Below are positions 52,437-61,800 of a stretch of 64,000 bases of DNA, piece after piece. How positions within the stretch are numbered: position 1 is the first letter of the stretch; the number at the start of each line of letters is the position of its first letter. Origin of the DNA: JAFNAG01 sp963824985 (GTDB lineage Bacteria > Acidobacteriota > UBA6911); NCBI GenBank assembly GCA_963824985.1, contig CAWGRQ010000043.1:179785-243784 (forward strand), read 5' to 3'. Position numbers and translations under genes: made by a program. The notes under the pieces were generated by a model that worked only from the letters and a program-made list of their open reading frames with translations, searched no databases and was not told where the DNA came from.

Positions 52437-52898
52437 ATGAAGTGCCCTTATTGCGGACATACCAAAGATCGCGTGGTAGACTCGCGGGAGAGCCGCGATG
52501 GTGATGCCATTCGTCGCCGTCGCGAATGCCTGCAGTGTTCAAGGCGATTCACGAGCTACGAACGAATCGACGATATTCCCTACATGGTGATAAAAAAGGA
52601 TGGCGGCAGGGAGAAGTTCGATCGCAACAAGATTCTGACGGGACTGCTTAAAGCGTGCGAGAAGAGGCCGGTCAGTCTCATGCAACTGGAAAAAATTGTA
52701 AATCAGATTGATCTTCGGGTTCAGGAGAGCCCTGAGCGGGAGCTTGATACGGATACGATCGGTAAAATTCTGCTTTCTGAACTGAGACGCTTGGACAAAG
52801 TAGCCTATTTACGCTTTGCGTCTGTTTATCTCGAGTTCGAGGATGTGGCGGAATTCATGACCGAAATCAACGATTTGTTTGAAAAAAAGCCGGTATGA
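52437..52898 (+). CDS. nrdR: Transcriptional repressor NrdR
   Basis: 153 residues from ATG 52437 (MKCPYCG). Zinc ribbon: C-P-Y-C at the start and C-L-Q-C later, followed by R-R-F-T-S-Y-E-R. The ATP-cone domain occupies about residues 47-137 (V-I-K-K-D-G-G-R-E-K-F-D-R-N-K-I, A-Y-L-R-F-A-S-V-Y). NrdR represses ribonucleotide reductase genes depending on ATP/dATP. No nrd gene is in the window. Confidence 0.95.
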   Translation: MKCPYCGHTKDRVVDSRESRDGDAIRRRRECLQCSRRFTSYERIDDIPYMVIKKDGGREKFDRNKILTGLLKACEKRPVSLMQLEKIVNQIDLRVQESPERELDTDTIGKILLSELRRLDKVAYLRFASVYLEFEDVAEFMTEINDLFEKKPV

Positions 52899-52960
52899 GC
52901 AGCACCTCCTTGTTTGGATTGTGTTCTGGGAGATCGCTCGATCGGCCCACTGGATAGCCC

Positions 52961-53428
52961 ATGGTGAAATCGCGCAAGCGCAGCTCATATGAGCAGGTGC
53001 GCTCGAACCTGATTCTGGAAGCAGAGGCGATCCTTGATCGCTTTGCTCTGGGAGGATGGACTCCCAACGTCGACATTTGCGAATCGGCGCAGGCCGTTAC
53101 CGTCAGGGTGGAACTTCCGGGCATTGATGCGGGTGATATCCGGATTACCATCCAGGGGGGTGTGCTTCGGATTCAGGGGATCAAGCGTGAAGCGGCGGCA
53201 GCGCTGGAACGCCTGTCCTATTACTGCCTCGAAAGGCGATACGGAAGATTTGACCGGCAGGTGAGCCTCGACCGCATTGTGGATGCCACGCGGTCCCGAG
53301 CCACGCTGGGTAACGGGGTCCTCACCATCGAGATTCCGCGGATCGCAGACCGGCGCGGCCAGTTGTTCGAGATTGCAATTGAAGGAGCTCATCAAGATAG
53401 CTGTGACAAGAAACGGGACTTAACGTGA
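52961..53428 (+). CDS. Hsp20/alpha-crystallin family small heat-shock protein
   Basis: 155 residues. The alpha-crystallin domain runs from about residue 34 (P-N-V-D-I-C-E-S-A-Q-A-V-T-V-R-V-E-L-P-G-I-D-A-G-D-I) to G-N-G-V-L-T-I-E-I-P. The N-terminus is basic, the tail short. It probably acts as an ATP-independent holdase. Lon follows, another proteostasis gene on the same strand, with 130 bp between them. Confidence 0.88.
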   Translation: MVKSRKRSSYEQVRSNLILEAEAILDRFALGGWTPNVDICESAQAVTVRVELPGIDAGDIRITIQGGVLRIQGIKREAAAALERLSYYCLERRYGRFDRQVSLDRIVDATRSRATLGNGVLTIEIPRIADRRGQLFEIAIEGAHQDSCDKKRDLT

Positions 53429-53558
53429 TGTCCTACATGTGGAGTTTCTGCCTTTTCCGGCCGGGAGCGAATGCTGATCGAGGCGCGGGCACGCGATGCC
53501 GCGGGCTGCGTTTTCGCGCACCGGCTGCCGGGTTAGGCGAAAGGACTACAGGAAAGCT

Positions 53559-55937
53559 ATGCCGTCAGCGGAAGTAAAGAAGGACGCAGAAACTAAAGAT
53601 CAGAGTGCCGGCCAGCAGGAGGAAATGCGGATACCGGAACAGCTCCCGGTGTTGCCGCTCCGTGATGTTGTCACTTTTCCGTACATGATCCTGCCCCTTC
53701 TAGTCACTCTCGACAAGGCGATCCAGGCGGTGGATCAGGCGTTGGCTCAGAATCGCATGATCCTGCTCTTGACCCAGCGCAGCCAGGAAGTCGAGAGCCC
53801 GACACCTGAGGAGTTGTTTGAAATCGGAACGGTGGGCATGGTGATTCGCATGCTCAAAATGCCGGATCAGGGGGTTCGGGTCCTCGTTCAGGGGATGGCG
53901 AGGGCGAGGGTCGAGGGCTGGTCGGAAGGGCTGTCGTACCTGCAGGCGAAGGTCAGAGTGCTCGAAGAGGTTGCTCCTGGGGCCGAGGGGCTTGAAGTCG
54001 AAGCGCTCATGCGCAACGTAAAAGCCGGTCTCGAAAAAGTAGCTTCACTGGGAAAGAGCATCGCGCCGGAAATCATCGTTATCGCATCCAACATGACCGA
54101 ACCGGGGCGCCTGGCCGACCTGGCAGCTTCCAATCTCACGCTCAAGATCGAGGATGCACAGGAAATGCTTTCCATCCTCGATCCCGCCCGGCGATTGCGA
54201 AGAATCAATGAGCTGTTGACCCGCGAAGCCGAACTGCTGACGGTCCAGCAGCAGATCAACATCCAGGCCAAGGATGAGATTGAAAAGGGCCAGCGCGAAT
54301 ACTATCTTCGCCAGCAGCTCAAAGCCATACAGAGTGAACTGGGTGAAGGAAACGAGCTGGTGGAGGAGGTCGCGCGCTATCTGAAAAAGGCGGATGAAGT
54401 CAAGATGCCCAAGGAGGCGCGCGACGAATTCAATGTTCAGGTGCACCGGCTCGAACGCATGAACCCCGAGTCGGCCGAAACTGCGACCCTGCGCACGTAT
54501 CTGGACTGGATGGCCGGCTTGCCATGGAGCTTTAAAACCGAAGACAACCTCAATCTCCGCAAGGCCCGCAAGATTCTCAACGAAGACCACTATGGTCTCG
54601 AGAAAATCAAGGAACGCATCCTCGAACATCTTGCCGTGCGCAAAATCAAGCAGACTACCAAGGGGCCGATCCTGTGCTTTGTCGGTCCTCCGGGGACCGG
54701 AAAAACTTCACTGGGCAAATCGATCGCGCGGGCGCTGGGGCGGAAATTCGTGCGCCTGAGTCTGGGCGGCATGCACGATGAGGCAGAGATCCGAGGTCAT
54801 CGGCGGACTTATGTGGGAGCCCTGCCCGGGCGGATCATCCAAAGCATGAATCAGGCTGGAACCAGGAATCCGGTGGTCATGATGGATGAAGTGGACAAGA
54901 TCGGCGCCGACTTCAGGGGCGATCCCTCCTCGGCGCTGCTCGAAGTCCTCGACCCGGAGCAGAACGATACGTTTCGTGACAACTACCTGGGCGTCCCCTT
55001 CGATCTCTCCGACGTCCTTTTTATTACCACGGCAAATGTCCTCGACACGATTCAGCCTGCCTTCCGCGACCGCATGGAGGTCATCGCGCTGTCCGGGTAT
55101 ACCGAACTCGAGAAGCTCCAGATTGCCAAACGACATCTGATTCCGAAACAGCTTGAAGCCCATGGACTGGCCGCCGAAAGCATCACCTTCCCCGACGAGG
55201 TGATTGTTGAAATCGTCCGCGGCTACACTCGTGAGGCGGGTCTGCGCAACCTGGAGCGCGAAATCGCATCCATTTGCAGGAAGGTGGCGATGAGATTCGC
55301 CATGGGAAACCGCAAGAGCGTGGTCTTGAACCGCTCCCACCTTCATCGTTACCTGGGTCCGCAGCGCATCCTTCCAGGTGAACATTTGACCCACAACCAG
55401 GTGGGGGTCGCGACCGGTCTGGCCTGGACCCCGGTTGGGGGGGAGATCCTTTATGTTGAAGCCCAGGCAATGGCCGGCAAGGGAGCCCTGATCCTGACCG
55501 GACAGATGGGTGATGTAATGAAGGAATCGGCCCAGGCCGCCTTGAGTTACACCCGGGTCCATGCCGGCAAATACGGCGTGCAGCAAGATTTCTTTTCAAC
55601 CCACGATTTCCACATTCATATCCCCGAAGGCGCGATTCCGAAAGATGGGCCTTCAGCAGGCGTCACGCTGACGGCGGCGCTTTTCTCTGCATGCACACGG
55701 CGCCCGGTTAACAGCGCCATCGCCATGACCGGGGAAATAACCCTGAGCGGAAACGTGCTCCCGGTCGGAGGCATAAAAGAAAAGGTCCTTGCTGCCCACC
55801 GGGAACAGTTGAGAATCATTGTGCTCCCGCGCCCCAATAAAAAGGATCTCGAGGAGATCCCGAAGGAACTGCGCCGGGAACTCAAGTTGGTCCTCGTGGA
55901 TCGGATCCATGAAGTGCTGGAGCACGTCCTGGTCTGA
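53559..55937 (+). CDS. lon: ATP-dependent protease Lon
   Basis: 792 residues from ATG 53559; an in-frame start at 53496 lies in weak coding sequence. N-terminal substrate domain with L-P-V-L-P-L-R-D-V-V-x-F-P, coiled-coil, AAA+ with Walker A G-P-P-G-T-G-K-T-S and Walker B V-V-M-M-D-E-V-D-K-I-G, then the protease with the catalytic Ser in D-G-P-S-A-G-V-T and Lys in G-G-I-K-E-K-V-L-A-A-H-R. Full length, intact. It degrades misfolded and regulatory proteins. Confidence 0.97.
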   Translation: MPSAEVKKDAETKDQSAGQQEEMRIPEQLPVLPLRDVVTFPYMILPLLVTLDKAIQAVDQALAQNRMILLLTQRSQEVESPTPEELFEIGTVGMVIRMLKMPDQGVRVLVQGMARARVEGWSEGLSYLQAKVRVLEEVAPGAEGLEVEALMRNVKAGLEKVASLGKSIAPEIIVIASNMTEPGRLADLAASNLTLKIEDAQEMLSILDPARRLRRINELLTREAELLTVQQQINIQAKDEIEKGQREYYLRQQLKAIQSELGEGNELVEEVARYLKKADEVKMPKEARDEFNVQVHRLERMNPESAETATLRTYLDWMAGLPWSFKTEDNLNLRKARKILNEDHYGLEKIKERILEHLAVRKIKQTTKGPILCFVGPPGTGKTSLGKSIARALGRKFVRLSLGGMHDEAEIRGHRRTYVGALPGRIIQSMNQAGTRNPVVMMDEVDKIGADFRGDPSSALLEVLDPEQNDTFRDNYLGVPFDLSDVLFITTANVLDTIQPAFRDRMEVIALSGYTELEKLQIAKRHLIPKQLEAHGLAAESITFPDEVIVEIVRGYTREAGLRNLEREIASICRKVAMRFAMGNRKSVVLNRSHLHRYLGPQRILPGEHLTHNQVGVATGLAWTPVGGEILYVEAQAMAGKGALILTGQMGDVMKESAQAALSYTRVHAGKYGVQQDFFSTHDFHIHIPEGAIPKDGPSAGVTLTAALFSACTRRPVNSAIAMTGEITLSGNVLPVGGIKEKVLAAHREQLRIIVLPRPNKKDLEEIPKELRRELKLVLVDRIHEVLEHVLV

Positions 55938-55997
55938 GCCGCAGGCCGGCGGGAATCGAATGGGCCTGCCAGGCCGCCTCTTGCCGCCCACTGCCTG

Positions 55998-57061
55998 ATG
56001 ATGATACGGATCGACGAGAATGGAATCGTGCGCCTGCTTCAGGCGCGCTACGGAAGTGACAGCGCCTCCGTCGTAAAGGGGATCGGCGATGATGCCGCCG
56101 TGCTGCACACGCGGGGCGCGCGCGAGTACTGGGTTGTTACTACCGATATGCTGCTGGAAGATGTCGACTTCCGCAGCTGCTGGTTCACTCCTGCCCAGGT
56201 GGGACACAAGTCGCTGGCAGTCAACCTGAGCGATCTGGCTGCCATGGGCGCCACCCCCGTTTTTTTACGGTTGCTCTCGGCCTGCCGGCGCAAGTCGACC
56301 TGAAGTGGATCACGGCCTTTTACCGGGGATTGTCCGCCCTGGCACGACGCCAGGGCGCGCTGCTGATCGGCGGCGACCTTTCCCGGTCCCCGGCCGGGAT
56401 CCAGGCTACCATCACCGCAATTGGAGAGACAGTCGACCGAAGGCCCGTATACCGGTCCGGCGGCCGGCCCGGTGATATTCTCTATGTCACCGGAGTACTG
56501 GGGAAAGCCGCCGCCGGGCTCGAGCTCCTGAAGCGCAACCGCACGTCGGGGAAGAGCCCGGCAGAACGCGCTGCCCTCCGCTCCCAGCGCACCCCGGAAC
56601 CCAGATGCGAGATCGGTTCCTGGCTGGCACAGTCCCGGCTGGTGCATTGCATGATGGACCTCAGCGACGGTTTGTCGATGGATTTGCCGAGACTCTGCCG
56701 CGCGTCAGGCGTCGGAGCGGAAATTCTCGGATCTCAGCTCCCCGTGTATGGGGGCGCCCGGAAGTGGGGCGGTGATCCCGTGCAGCTGGCGCTGCATGGT
56801 GGCGAAGATTTCGAATTGCTCTTCGCCGTACCCGCGGGCCGTGCCGGGGAACTCGAGCGATCGTATCCCACTGCCTATCCACCCATCTCGCGGGTGGGAC
56901 GCCTGCGGGCCGAGCCCGGGGTGGTATGGTCTGCCGCCGGAGGCGCTCCGCTGCGACCGCTGATCCCCGCGGGATTTGATCACTTTCACCCGCGATGGGA
57001 TCGCCGGAGGCAAGCGATTAGAGGCGGCAATAAGAGGCCACAGATTCCACGGATTGTTTGA
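55998..57061 (+). pseudogene. thiL: Thiamine-monophosphate kinase, frameshifted
   Basis: ThiL phosphorylates thiamine phosphate to the active diphosphate. The first frame holds V-K-G-I-G-D-D-A-A-V-L and D-M-L-L-E-D-V-D-F, A-V-N-L-S-D-L-A-A-M-G-A-T-P and breaks at a run of T near 56264-56270. The second frame (V-A-L-G-L-P-A-Q-V-D ... G-A-L-L-I-G-G-D-L-S, D-L-S-D-G-L-S-M-D-L, G-G-E-D-F-E-L-L-F) continues to 57061. One missing base in a T7 run would restore about 355 residues. Homopolymer position points to a sequencing slip. Confidence 0.88.
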
Positions 57062-57199
57062 AGGCACGGCCAAATGGGGTGATTCCTGCGGCTTCCGGGA
57101 TGCAGGCAGGGACGATGACATCATTTGGCGCGCCTAGATTCGCCCATGCCCAAGGCATATGAATCGGTGGCCGCTTTTAATAAGGCTAAATAATTACCG
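57036..57199. repeat. MITE-like element, copy 2
   Basis: Diverged reverse-orientation copy of the 8917-9069 element. It shares GGCCACAGATTCCAC (57036-57050), GACATCATTTGGCGCGCC (57117-57134) and GTGGCCGCTTTTAATAAGG plus CTAAATAATTACC (57168-57199). Part of one inverted arm is missing here. Confidence 0.7.
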
Positions 57200-57289
57200 A
57201 ACCGCGCTCAAACAAAAAGGCCAATTCAAAAAACCGGGCGCAACTTTTTTCGGCGGCCGGCATCTGAAGTAGCGTCGGATGAAAAGTCG

Positions 57290-57478
57290 ATGATTAAAAA
57301 TGAGATTTATTCCGATTATAGAATGCAGGAACTCCTGAGCGCCTTGAACGAGGGCATTCTCAAGGAGGAGTTTGTCCGGGCCAGAATCGTTGAATGGGCC
57401 GGGGAATCGATCGACTTGATACGATATTCCAACGGGGAATATGATATTCTGAGAGACGAAGGTGGAAACAGGGCTTGA
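57290..57478 (+). CDS. Small hypothetical protein
   Basis: 62 residues. Sequence M-I-K-N-E-I-Y-S-D-Y-R-M-Q-E-L-L-S-A-L-N with an acidic amphipathic character; no family recognised. No strong ribosome site; GTCG precedes the ATG. It overlaps the possible early start of the DUF2062 gene. It could be spurious, although its codon use resembles its surroundings. Confidence 0.4.
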   Translation: MIKNEIYSDYRMQELLSALNEGILKEEFVRARIVEWAGESIDLIRYSNGEYDILRDEGGNRA

Positions 57479-57563
57479 AGGCGGCGTTTTCCCCCCCCCG
57501 CGCGGCATTTTTGAACCTATCCCCCAAAAACACGGAAAAGTATGGTATCTGGGGCAAACGCCT

Positions 57564-58055
57564 ATGATCGGTAGGAAGATTGAGGGATATGTGCGACACC
57601 TGCTTCGCTTCAACGAAACGCCCGAGCGGCTCGCATTGGCCTTTGCACTCGGGGTATTTTTGGCCCTGACCCCGCTGATCGGTTTGCACCTGATCCTCGG
57701 GCTGGCACTTGCGTTTCTGTTCGGGCTCAACCGGGTTGCCCTGGTATCCGGACTGTTTCTCAACAATCCCTGGACCATGATTCCCTACTATACGATGGCA
57801 ACGTACTTCGGCGGCTGGCTGATGGGATTTCCCCAAGTCCCGGCACTTCCTCCGGCTTTCGGCTGGGCAGAACTTATGGATGCCGGCTTCTGGCATCAAC
57901 TGATGCCGCATTGGCGCCTGATCGTGCCCATGGCCGTGGGCTCCACCATCCTCGCGGTATTGGGCGCGGCTGTCTCATATCCCCTTTTGCGGTTCATCAT
58001 CAGACGCGGACGGATCCACTTGAGCCGGATACCCGCGCAGGACACCCCGCGCTGA
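57564..58055 (+). CDS. DUF2062 membrane protein
   Basis: 163 residues from ATG 57564 (MIGRKIEGYVRHLLRF); the frame is open back to a GTG at 57462, across a C10 run. DUF2062 pattern: S/T-P-E-R-L-A-L-A-F-A-L-G-V-F-L-A-L-T-P-L-I-G-L-H, L-F-L-N-N-P-W-T-M-I-P-Y-Y and a P-M-A-V-G-S near the end. Three to four membrane helices. Function unknown. It lies between thiL and rnc. Confidence 0.85.
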   Translation: MIGRKIEGYVRHLLRFNETPERLALAFALGVFLALTPLIGLHLILGLALAFLFGLNRVALVSGLFLNNPWTMIPYYTMATYFGGWLMGFPQVPALPPAFGWAELMDAGFWHQLMPHWRLIVPMAVGSTILAVLGAAVSYPLLRFIIRRGRIHLSRIPAQDTPR

Positions 58056-58265
58056 TGGCGCCTTGAGGAAGTTTGCCGCTGTCCCGCCCATGAACATCTT
58101 TTGAAAACGAATGAATGGCATTGCATGGTGCCGGGATGGGCTTATGGCTAATCCCAGGCATGCCGAGTACAATCATTCCCGATTTGTGTGTGCCGGTGAT
58201 CCCGGAAGGACGATCATCGGACCGTGGCTTTGATCAGCTCTCCACAAACCGGGGAGGCAAGCTAT

Positions 58266-59030
58266 ATGGAAAAGTCGGAGAAAGCGAGGATGCCCATGGA
58301 GGCGCTGACCGATCTGGAGTCTCTGCTGGCTTATCATTTCCAGGACCGGTCACTGCTCCAGAGGGCGTTGACGCACCGATCATTCGTTCACGAAAATGAA
58401 ATCACCGAACTCCTGCACAACGAGGCGCTTGAATTTCTGGGTGATGCCGTGCTCGGGTTTCTGGTCAGCGCCCGGATTTATAGTCGTTTTCCCGACCGCA
58501 CGGAGGGGGAATTCAGCAAGATCAAAGCCTACCTGGTCAGTGCTGCCAACCTGTTCCATCTATCGGAGAAGATCCGGCTGGGAGATTTTTTGCTTATCGG
58601 CCGGGGTGAGGAGAAGACGGGGGGACGCAAGAAACGGGCTATCCTTGTCGATGCTTACGAGGCAATCCTCGGAGCGCTGTTCCTTGACGGCGGCATTGAA
58701 GCCGCCCGCGGCTTCCTGGATCGACAGCTTGCGGATCTTATCGCATCCCTGGACCTTCAGCAGTTGACCTATGGCGATTTCAAGTCCGCGCTCCAGGAGC
58801 AGTTGCACGATCTGAGCCGGCCGGAACCCGTGTATCGGGTGGTGGATGAAATGGGTCCGGATCATCGGAAGATCTTCGTGGTGGAAGTCCGCGCGGGAGA
58901 TACGGTAATTGCCCGCTCTTCGGGCCGAACCAAAAAGGAGGCGCAACAGGCGGCGGCTAAAATGGCTCTCGACGGCCTCCGGGAAAGCATGCCGGGCTCG
59001 GATTCCCCGGAATGGATCCCCGGGTCCTGA
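58266..59030 (+). CDS. rnc: Ribonuclease III
   Basis: 254 residues from ATG 58266, behind GGGAGGC at 58251-58257; 58224 and 58290 are alternatives. The catalytic signature H-N-E-A-L-E-F-L-G-D-A-V-L-G-F is complete, with D and E in L-V-D-A-Y-E-A-I-L-G-A. A dsRNA-binding domain (about 170-240; D-F-K-S-A-L-Q-E-Q-L, G-R-T-K-K-E-A-Q-Q-A-A-A-K-M-A-L) follows. It processes rRNA and other double-stranded RNAs. Confidence 0.97.
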   Translation: MEKSEKARMPMEALTDLESLLAYHFQDRSLLQRALTHRSFVHENEITELLHNEALEFLGDAVLGFLVSARIYSRFPDRTEGEFSKIKAYLVSAANLFHLSEKIRLGDFLLIGRGEEKTGGRKKRAILVDAYEAILGALFLDGGIEAARGFLDRQLADLIASLDLQQLTYGDFKSALQEQLHDLSRPEPVYRVVDEMGPDHRKIFVVEVRAGDTVIARSSGRTKKEAQQAAAKMALDGLRESMPGSDSPEWIPGS

Positions 59031-59068
59031 GGGGCATCGGCGGGGACTGAAATTGCCCCGCGCTGCTG

Positions 59069-59227
59069 CTGTTCCGAAAACAGAGTCTACATCCACCAGC
59101 CATCGGGGTCGGAATCGGGATCGCAATCGCTGTCGATATCGAAACCGAGACCGACCCCGATTCCGATAGCGAACCTCGACGGTATCTCCTCTGCTGCAAG
59201 TCTTTTTCATGCATCACCGGGTGCGCC
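59069..59227. repeat. Composite intergenic repeat after rnc
   Basis: CTGTTCCGAAAACAG (59069-59083) is a palindrome related to 5327 and 5702. Hexamer-like repeats of the GATCGGAATCG type fill about 59100-59170, as at 36260-36350. TTTTCATGCATCACCGGGTG starts at 59204. No gene lies in the 59031-59303 gap. Confidence 0.7.
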
Positions 59228-59303
59228 CCGAGCATATAAAAGGCCGCCTCCGGGAACGTGGGGAAAAATGCGGATCGGCAGAACCGGAGTGTGTGCCCGC
59301 TGC

Positions 59304-60746
59304 TCATTTCCGGGATTCCCTGGCCAGAGCCTCCAGCATTCTCAGCGCTTCGGGATTCTCCGGATCCCAGCGCAATGCTTCATTAAACTGAGCCTCCGCC
59401 CTTTTGGGCAGGTTGACCTTCAGGTACAGCCTGCCGAGGCCAAGATAGCTTTCCGGATTCATTTGTTCCAGGGCGATGGCCTTGAGCAGGTGCTGCTCAG
59501 CTTCCTTGCGCAGCAAGGGAATCTCAGACTGTGCCAGGCCCAGGAAATGGTGGAAACGGGCTGTTTCGGGGCTCAGCCAGACACATTCCCGAAGGTGCTG
59601 GGCTGCTCGATCAAACTCCTTGTTTATCAGGGCAGCGCGGCCGGCACGGAACATAGTTTCGGCCATTTTTTCTTTATCCTGGTCCAGTGCAGAGCGCCCC
59701 TGCAGGGTTGCTTCTACCTGGCTCTCCTTCTGAAGACGCGTTTCATCATACTGGGCGCGAGCCACGGGATCGATCAAAGTCGTGTATGCACCTGTGATGT
59801 AGGTGAATAGCTTTTCCACCCGTGACCGGAATTCGGGGCTATGGCTTTTAGAGGCAAAGCGATCCGGATGATAGAGTTTCGCCAGATCATGGTAGGCGAC
59901 CTTGACTTCTTCAACTCCGGCGGTTGCGGGGAGCGCGAGGATTTCGTAAAGACTCGCAACTTCGAATTGCTGCAGGCGCTCCTCGACCTGTTCATACAGC
60001 TGTGATCCCGGAAGACCTTCGATTGCGTCCGCCGCGTCCGCCGGGGCTGTTTCCATGCCGATAAGTCCCAGGAGAAGCAGGCATTTTACAATATCCTCCG
60101 GTCTGGTCTCTCCGGGAGGGAGGGAAGGTAGAAGACGTGCCAGAGGCAGCGCAGCCGTAACCTGGCCATATGCAAATGCTTCTTCCCGGCTCAAAGGCAG
60201 GCCGGCGCGCTCTCCGGTAGCGGCAATGGCGGACACGACTCCCTGAGCGGGCAGGAAACCAGCCGGGAGAATACGCCCCTTAACGGCTCGCCGTGCCGCT
60301 TCAACAAGGGCTTGAGGCAGGGGGAACATTATCTGGAATCGTCGGTGGAACAGCCCTTCGCCTTCGAATAGCCGGGTTTCATAACCCGACCAGGCTAAGA
60401 GGGACGCCAAAATGAGGAGTGCTTGCTCGCGCACTCCCTTCTCCAAACTCCCCCCATCCAGACCCGTCGCGAGCACTACCGCTTCGTCGGAGCTTTTCCC
60501 CCCTTTCATATGTGCGGAGACATTTTTCAGCTCCTTCCGCGGCAGATAATCCAAGGAAACCAGAACCTGGGCCAGGTGCTCCTCCTTCAGATTGCTCTCG
60601 GCATAGATTATGGCTCCCTGATATAAGGCGAGCTGGCGTTTCACGGAATCCCGCTCGAAACGGATAATGCAGCTCCGTCGGGTTCTGTGGAGCTCGAGCA
60701 GGATGTCCATGAGCTTCAGATAGCTGGCGCCGGAATGTAACGCCAC
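59304..60746 (-). CDS. DUF4388/PATAN-like, J-domain and TPR protein
   Basis: 480 residues. The N-terminus (about 8-105) looks like a DUF4388/PATAN-type regulatory domain (M-D-I-L-L-E-L-H-R-T-R-R-S-C-I-I-R-F, A-I-I-Y-A-E-S-N). A J-domain at about 265-335 has the H-P-D motif (K-L-Y-H-P-D-R-F). C-terminal TPR helices (about 360-475; A-L-I-N-K-E-F-D-R-A-A-Q-H-L-R-E-C). The set occurs in delta-proteobacteria and Acidobacteriota, where it is thought to be a DnaK-linked scaffold; no DnaK or partner gene lies nearby. Confidence 0.8.
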   Translation of the reverse strand: MALHSGASYLKLMDILLELHRTRRSCIIRFERDSVKRQLALYQGAIIYAESNLKEEHLAQVLVSLDYLPRKELKNVSAHMKGGKSSDEAVVLATGLDGGSLEKGVREQALLILASLLAWSGYETRLFEGEGLFHRRFQIMFPLPQALVEAARRAVKGRILPAGFLPAQGVVSAIAATGERAGLPLSREEAFAYGQVTAALPLARLLPSLPPGETRPEDIVKCLLLLGLIGMETAPADAADAIEGLPGSQLYEQVEERLQQFEVASLYEILALPATAGVEEVKVAYHDLAKLYHPDRFASKSHSPEFRSRVEKLFTYITGAYTTLIDPVARAQYDETRLQKESQVEATLQGRSALDQDKEKMAETMFRAGRAALINKEFDRAAQHLRECVWLSPETARFHHFLGLAQSEIPLLRKEAEQHLLKAIALEQMNPESYLGLGRLYLKVNLPKRAEAQFNEALRWDPENPEALRMLEALARESRK

Positions 60747-60843
60747 GGTAGAAAACCCTCCCCACCAGATGGATCGCGCTGCTGGCGGACTTGCGATCCA
60801 TGGGCAAAACGTCAGGTATCATATCGGCCGGTAAACGGGAAAC

Positions 60844-61596
60844 CTAGCCTTGGCGCCCGAAAAACCAGTAGCCAAGCAGGGCGCAGGTGTCGTAGGCGCC
60901 GTGTGCCATGATCGGAGCAATCAGGCTGCCGCGGGCAAGATAGATAAGCCCGAAAGCGAACCCATACATGCCGGCGGCAATCATACCCTGCGTTCCCTGA
61001 ACATAATGTCCGGCGCCAAAGGCTACACTCCAGAGAATCAGCCCGAGATTCGCGCCACCCAAGGAAGCCTGAAAACGCCTTAGAATGAAGGCTCGCTGCA
61101 GCTCTTCCTTGATGCCGCCGGCGATCAGGGCCGTGCCGATAAAGAGATACAGATCCTGTGGTGTCCGAATCAGATCGGTGAGCGGGTTGCGCTCGAGGAA
61201 GTCCTGCGGGAAATAAACCTTAAAAATCACGCTGACCAGGGCATTCACAACAAAAAGAAGCGGAACCATCGCCACGCCGATGAGTGCATCCGCGCGCCAG
61301 CGCTTCCAGGACAGACCGAAACCCCGCAACGTCTCCCGATGAACCCTCATGATCACGCCCAGCAGCGTCAGGGTTATGGCAGCCTCGAGCAACAGGTAGA
61401 CGGAAATCACGCGGACACTCACAAGCAGGCTGGTCCGAGCCCCATCGTTCCACATGAAGGGAATCGATGCGAACAGGCTGGAAACCAAACCGGCGATCAG
61501 AAGCACTTCAAACAGCGCCTGCGCTCTGTCCACCCAGGTCATGCCGGAAGGAATGGTTGGCTGGGGCGTCGAGAGGTTTTCCGGTTCGATGTCCAT
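60844..61596 (-). CDS. CPBP-family intramembrane metalloprotease
   Basis: 250 residues from ATG 61596; open frame continues upstream without family likeness. Six to eight membrane helices. The catalytic motifs E-E-L-x-R (G-I-K-E-E-L-Q-R-A-F), F-G-A-G-H and H-G-A-Y-D-T are all present. CPBP proteins include Rce1-like prenyl-protein and bacteriocin-related proteases. Substrate unknown. Confidence 0.85.
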   Translation of the reverse strand: MDIEPENLSTPQPTIPSGMTWVDRAQALFEVLLIAGLVSSLFASIPFMWNDGARTSLLVSVRVISVYLLLEAAITLTLLGVIMRVHRETLRGFGLSWKRWRADALIGVAMVPLLFVVNALVSVIFKVYFPQDFLERNPLTDLIRTPQDLYLFIGTALIAGGIKEELQRAFILRRFQASLGGANLGLILWSVAFGAGHYVQGTQGMIAAGMYGFAFGLIYLARGSLIAPIMAHGAYDTCALLGYWFFGRQG

Positions 61597-61800
61597 GGTT
61601 ATGACCCTAACAGCTACGCGCGGCACAGTCAAGTCCCAGCCGGGTACAATCTTCTTTATATTCAAGTGGTTGCAAGTAAATGCCAAGCTGATTATAATTG
61701 GAAACCGGTGGCGATTCAGTCGTCGCTTTGAACCTCCGGGCGAGGTGTTGCGTCTGTTATATACGGGATTCATGGCGTTCTGTTACCGCGGAGGCTGTCA

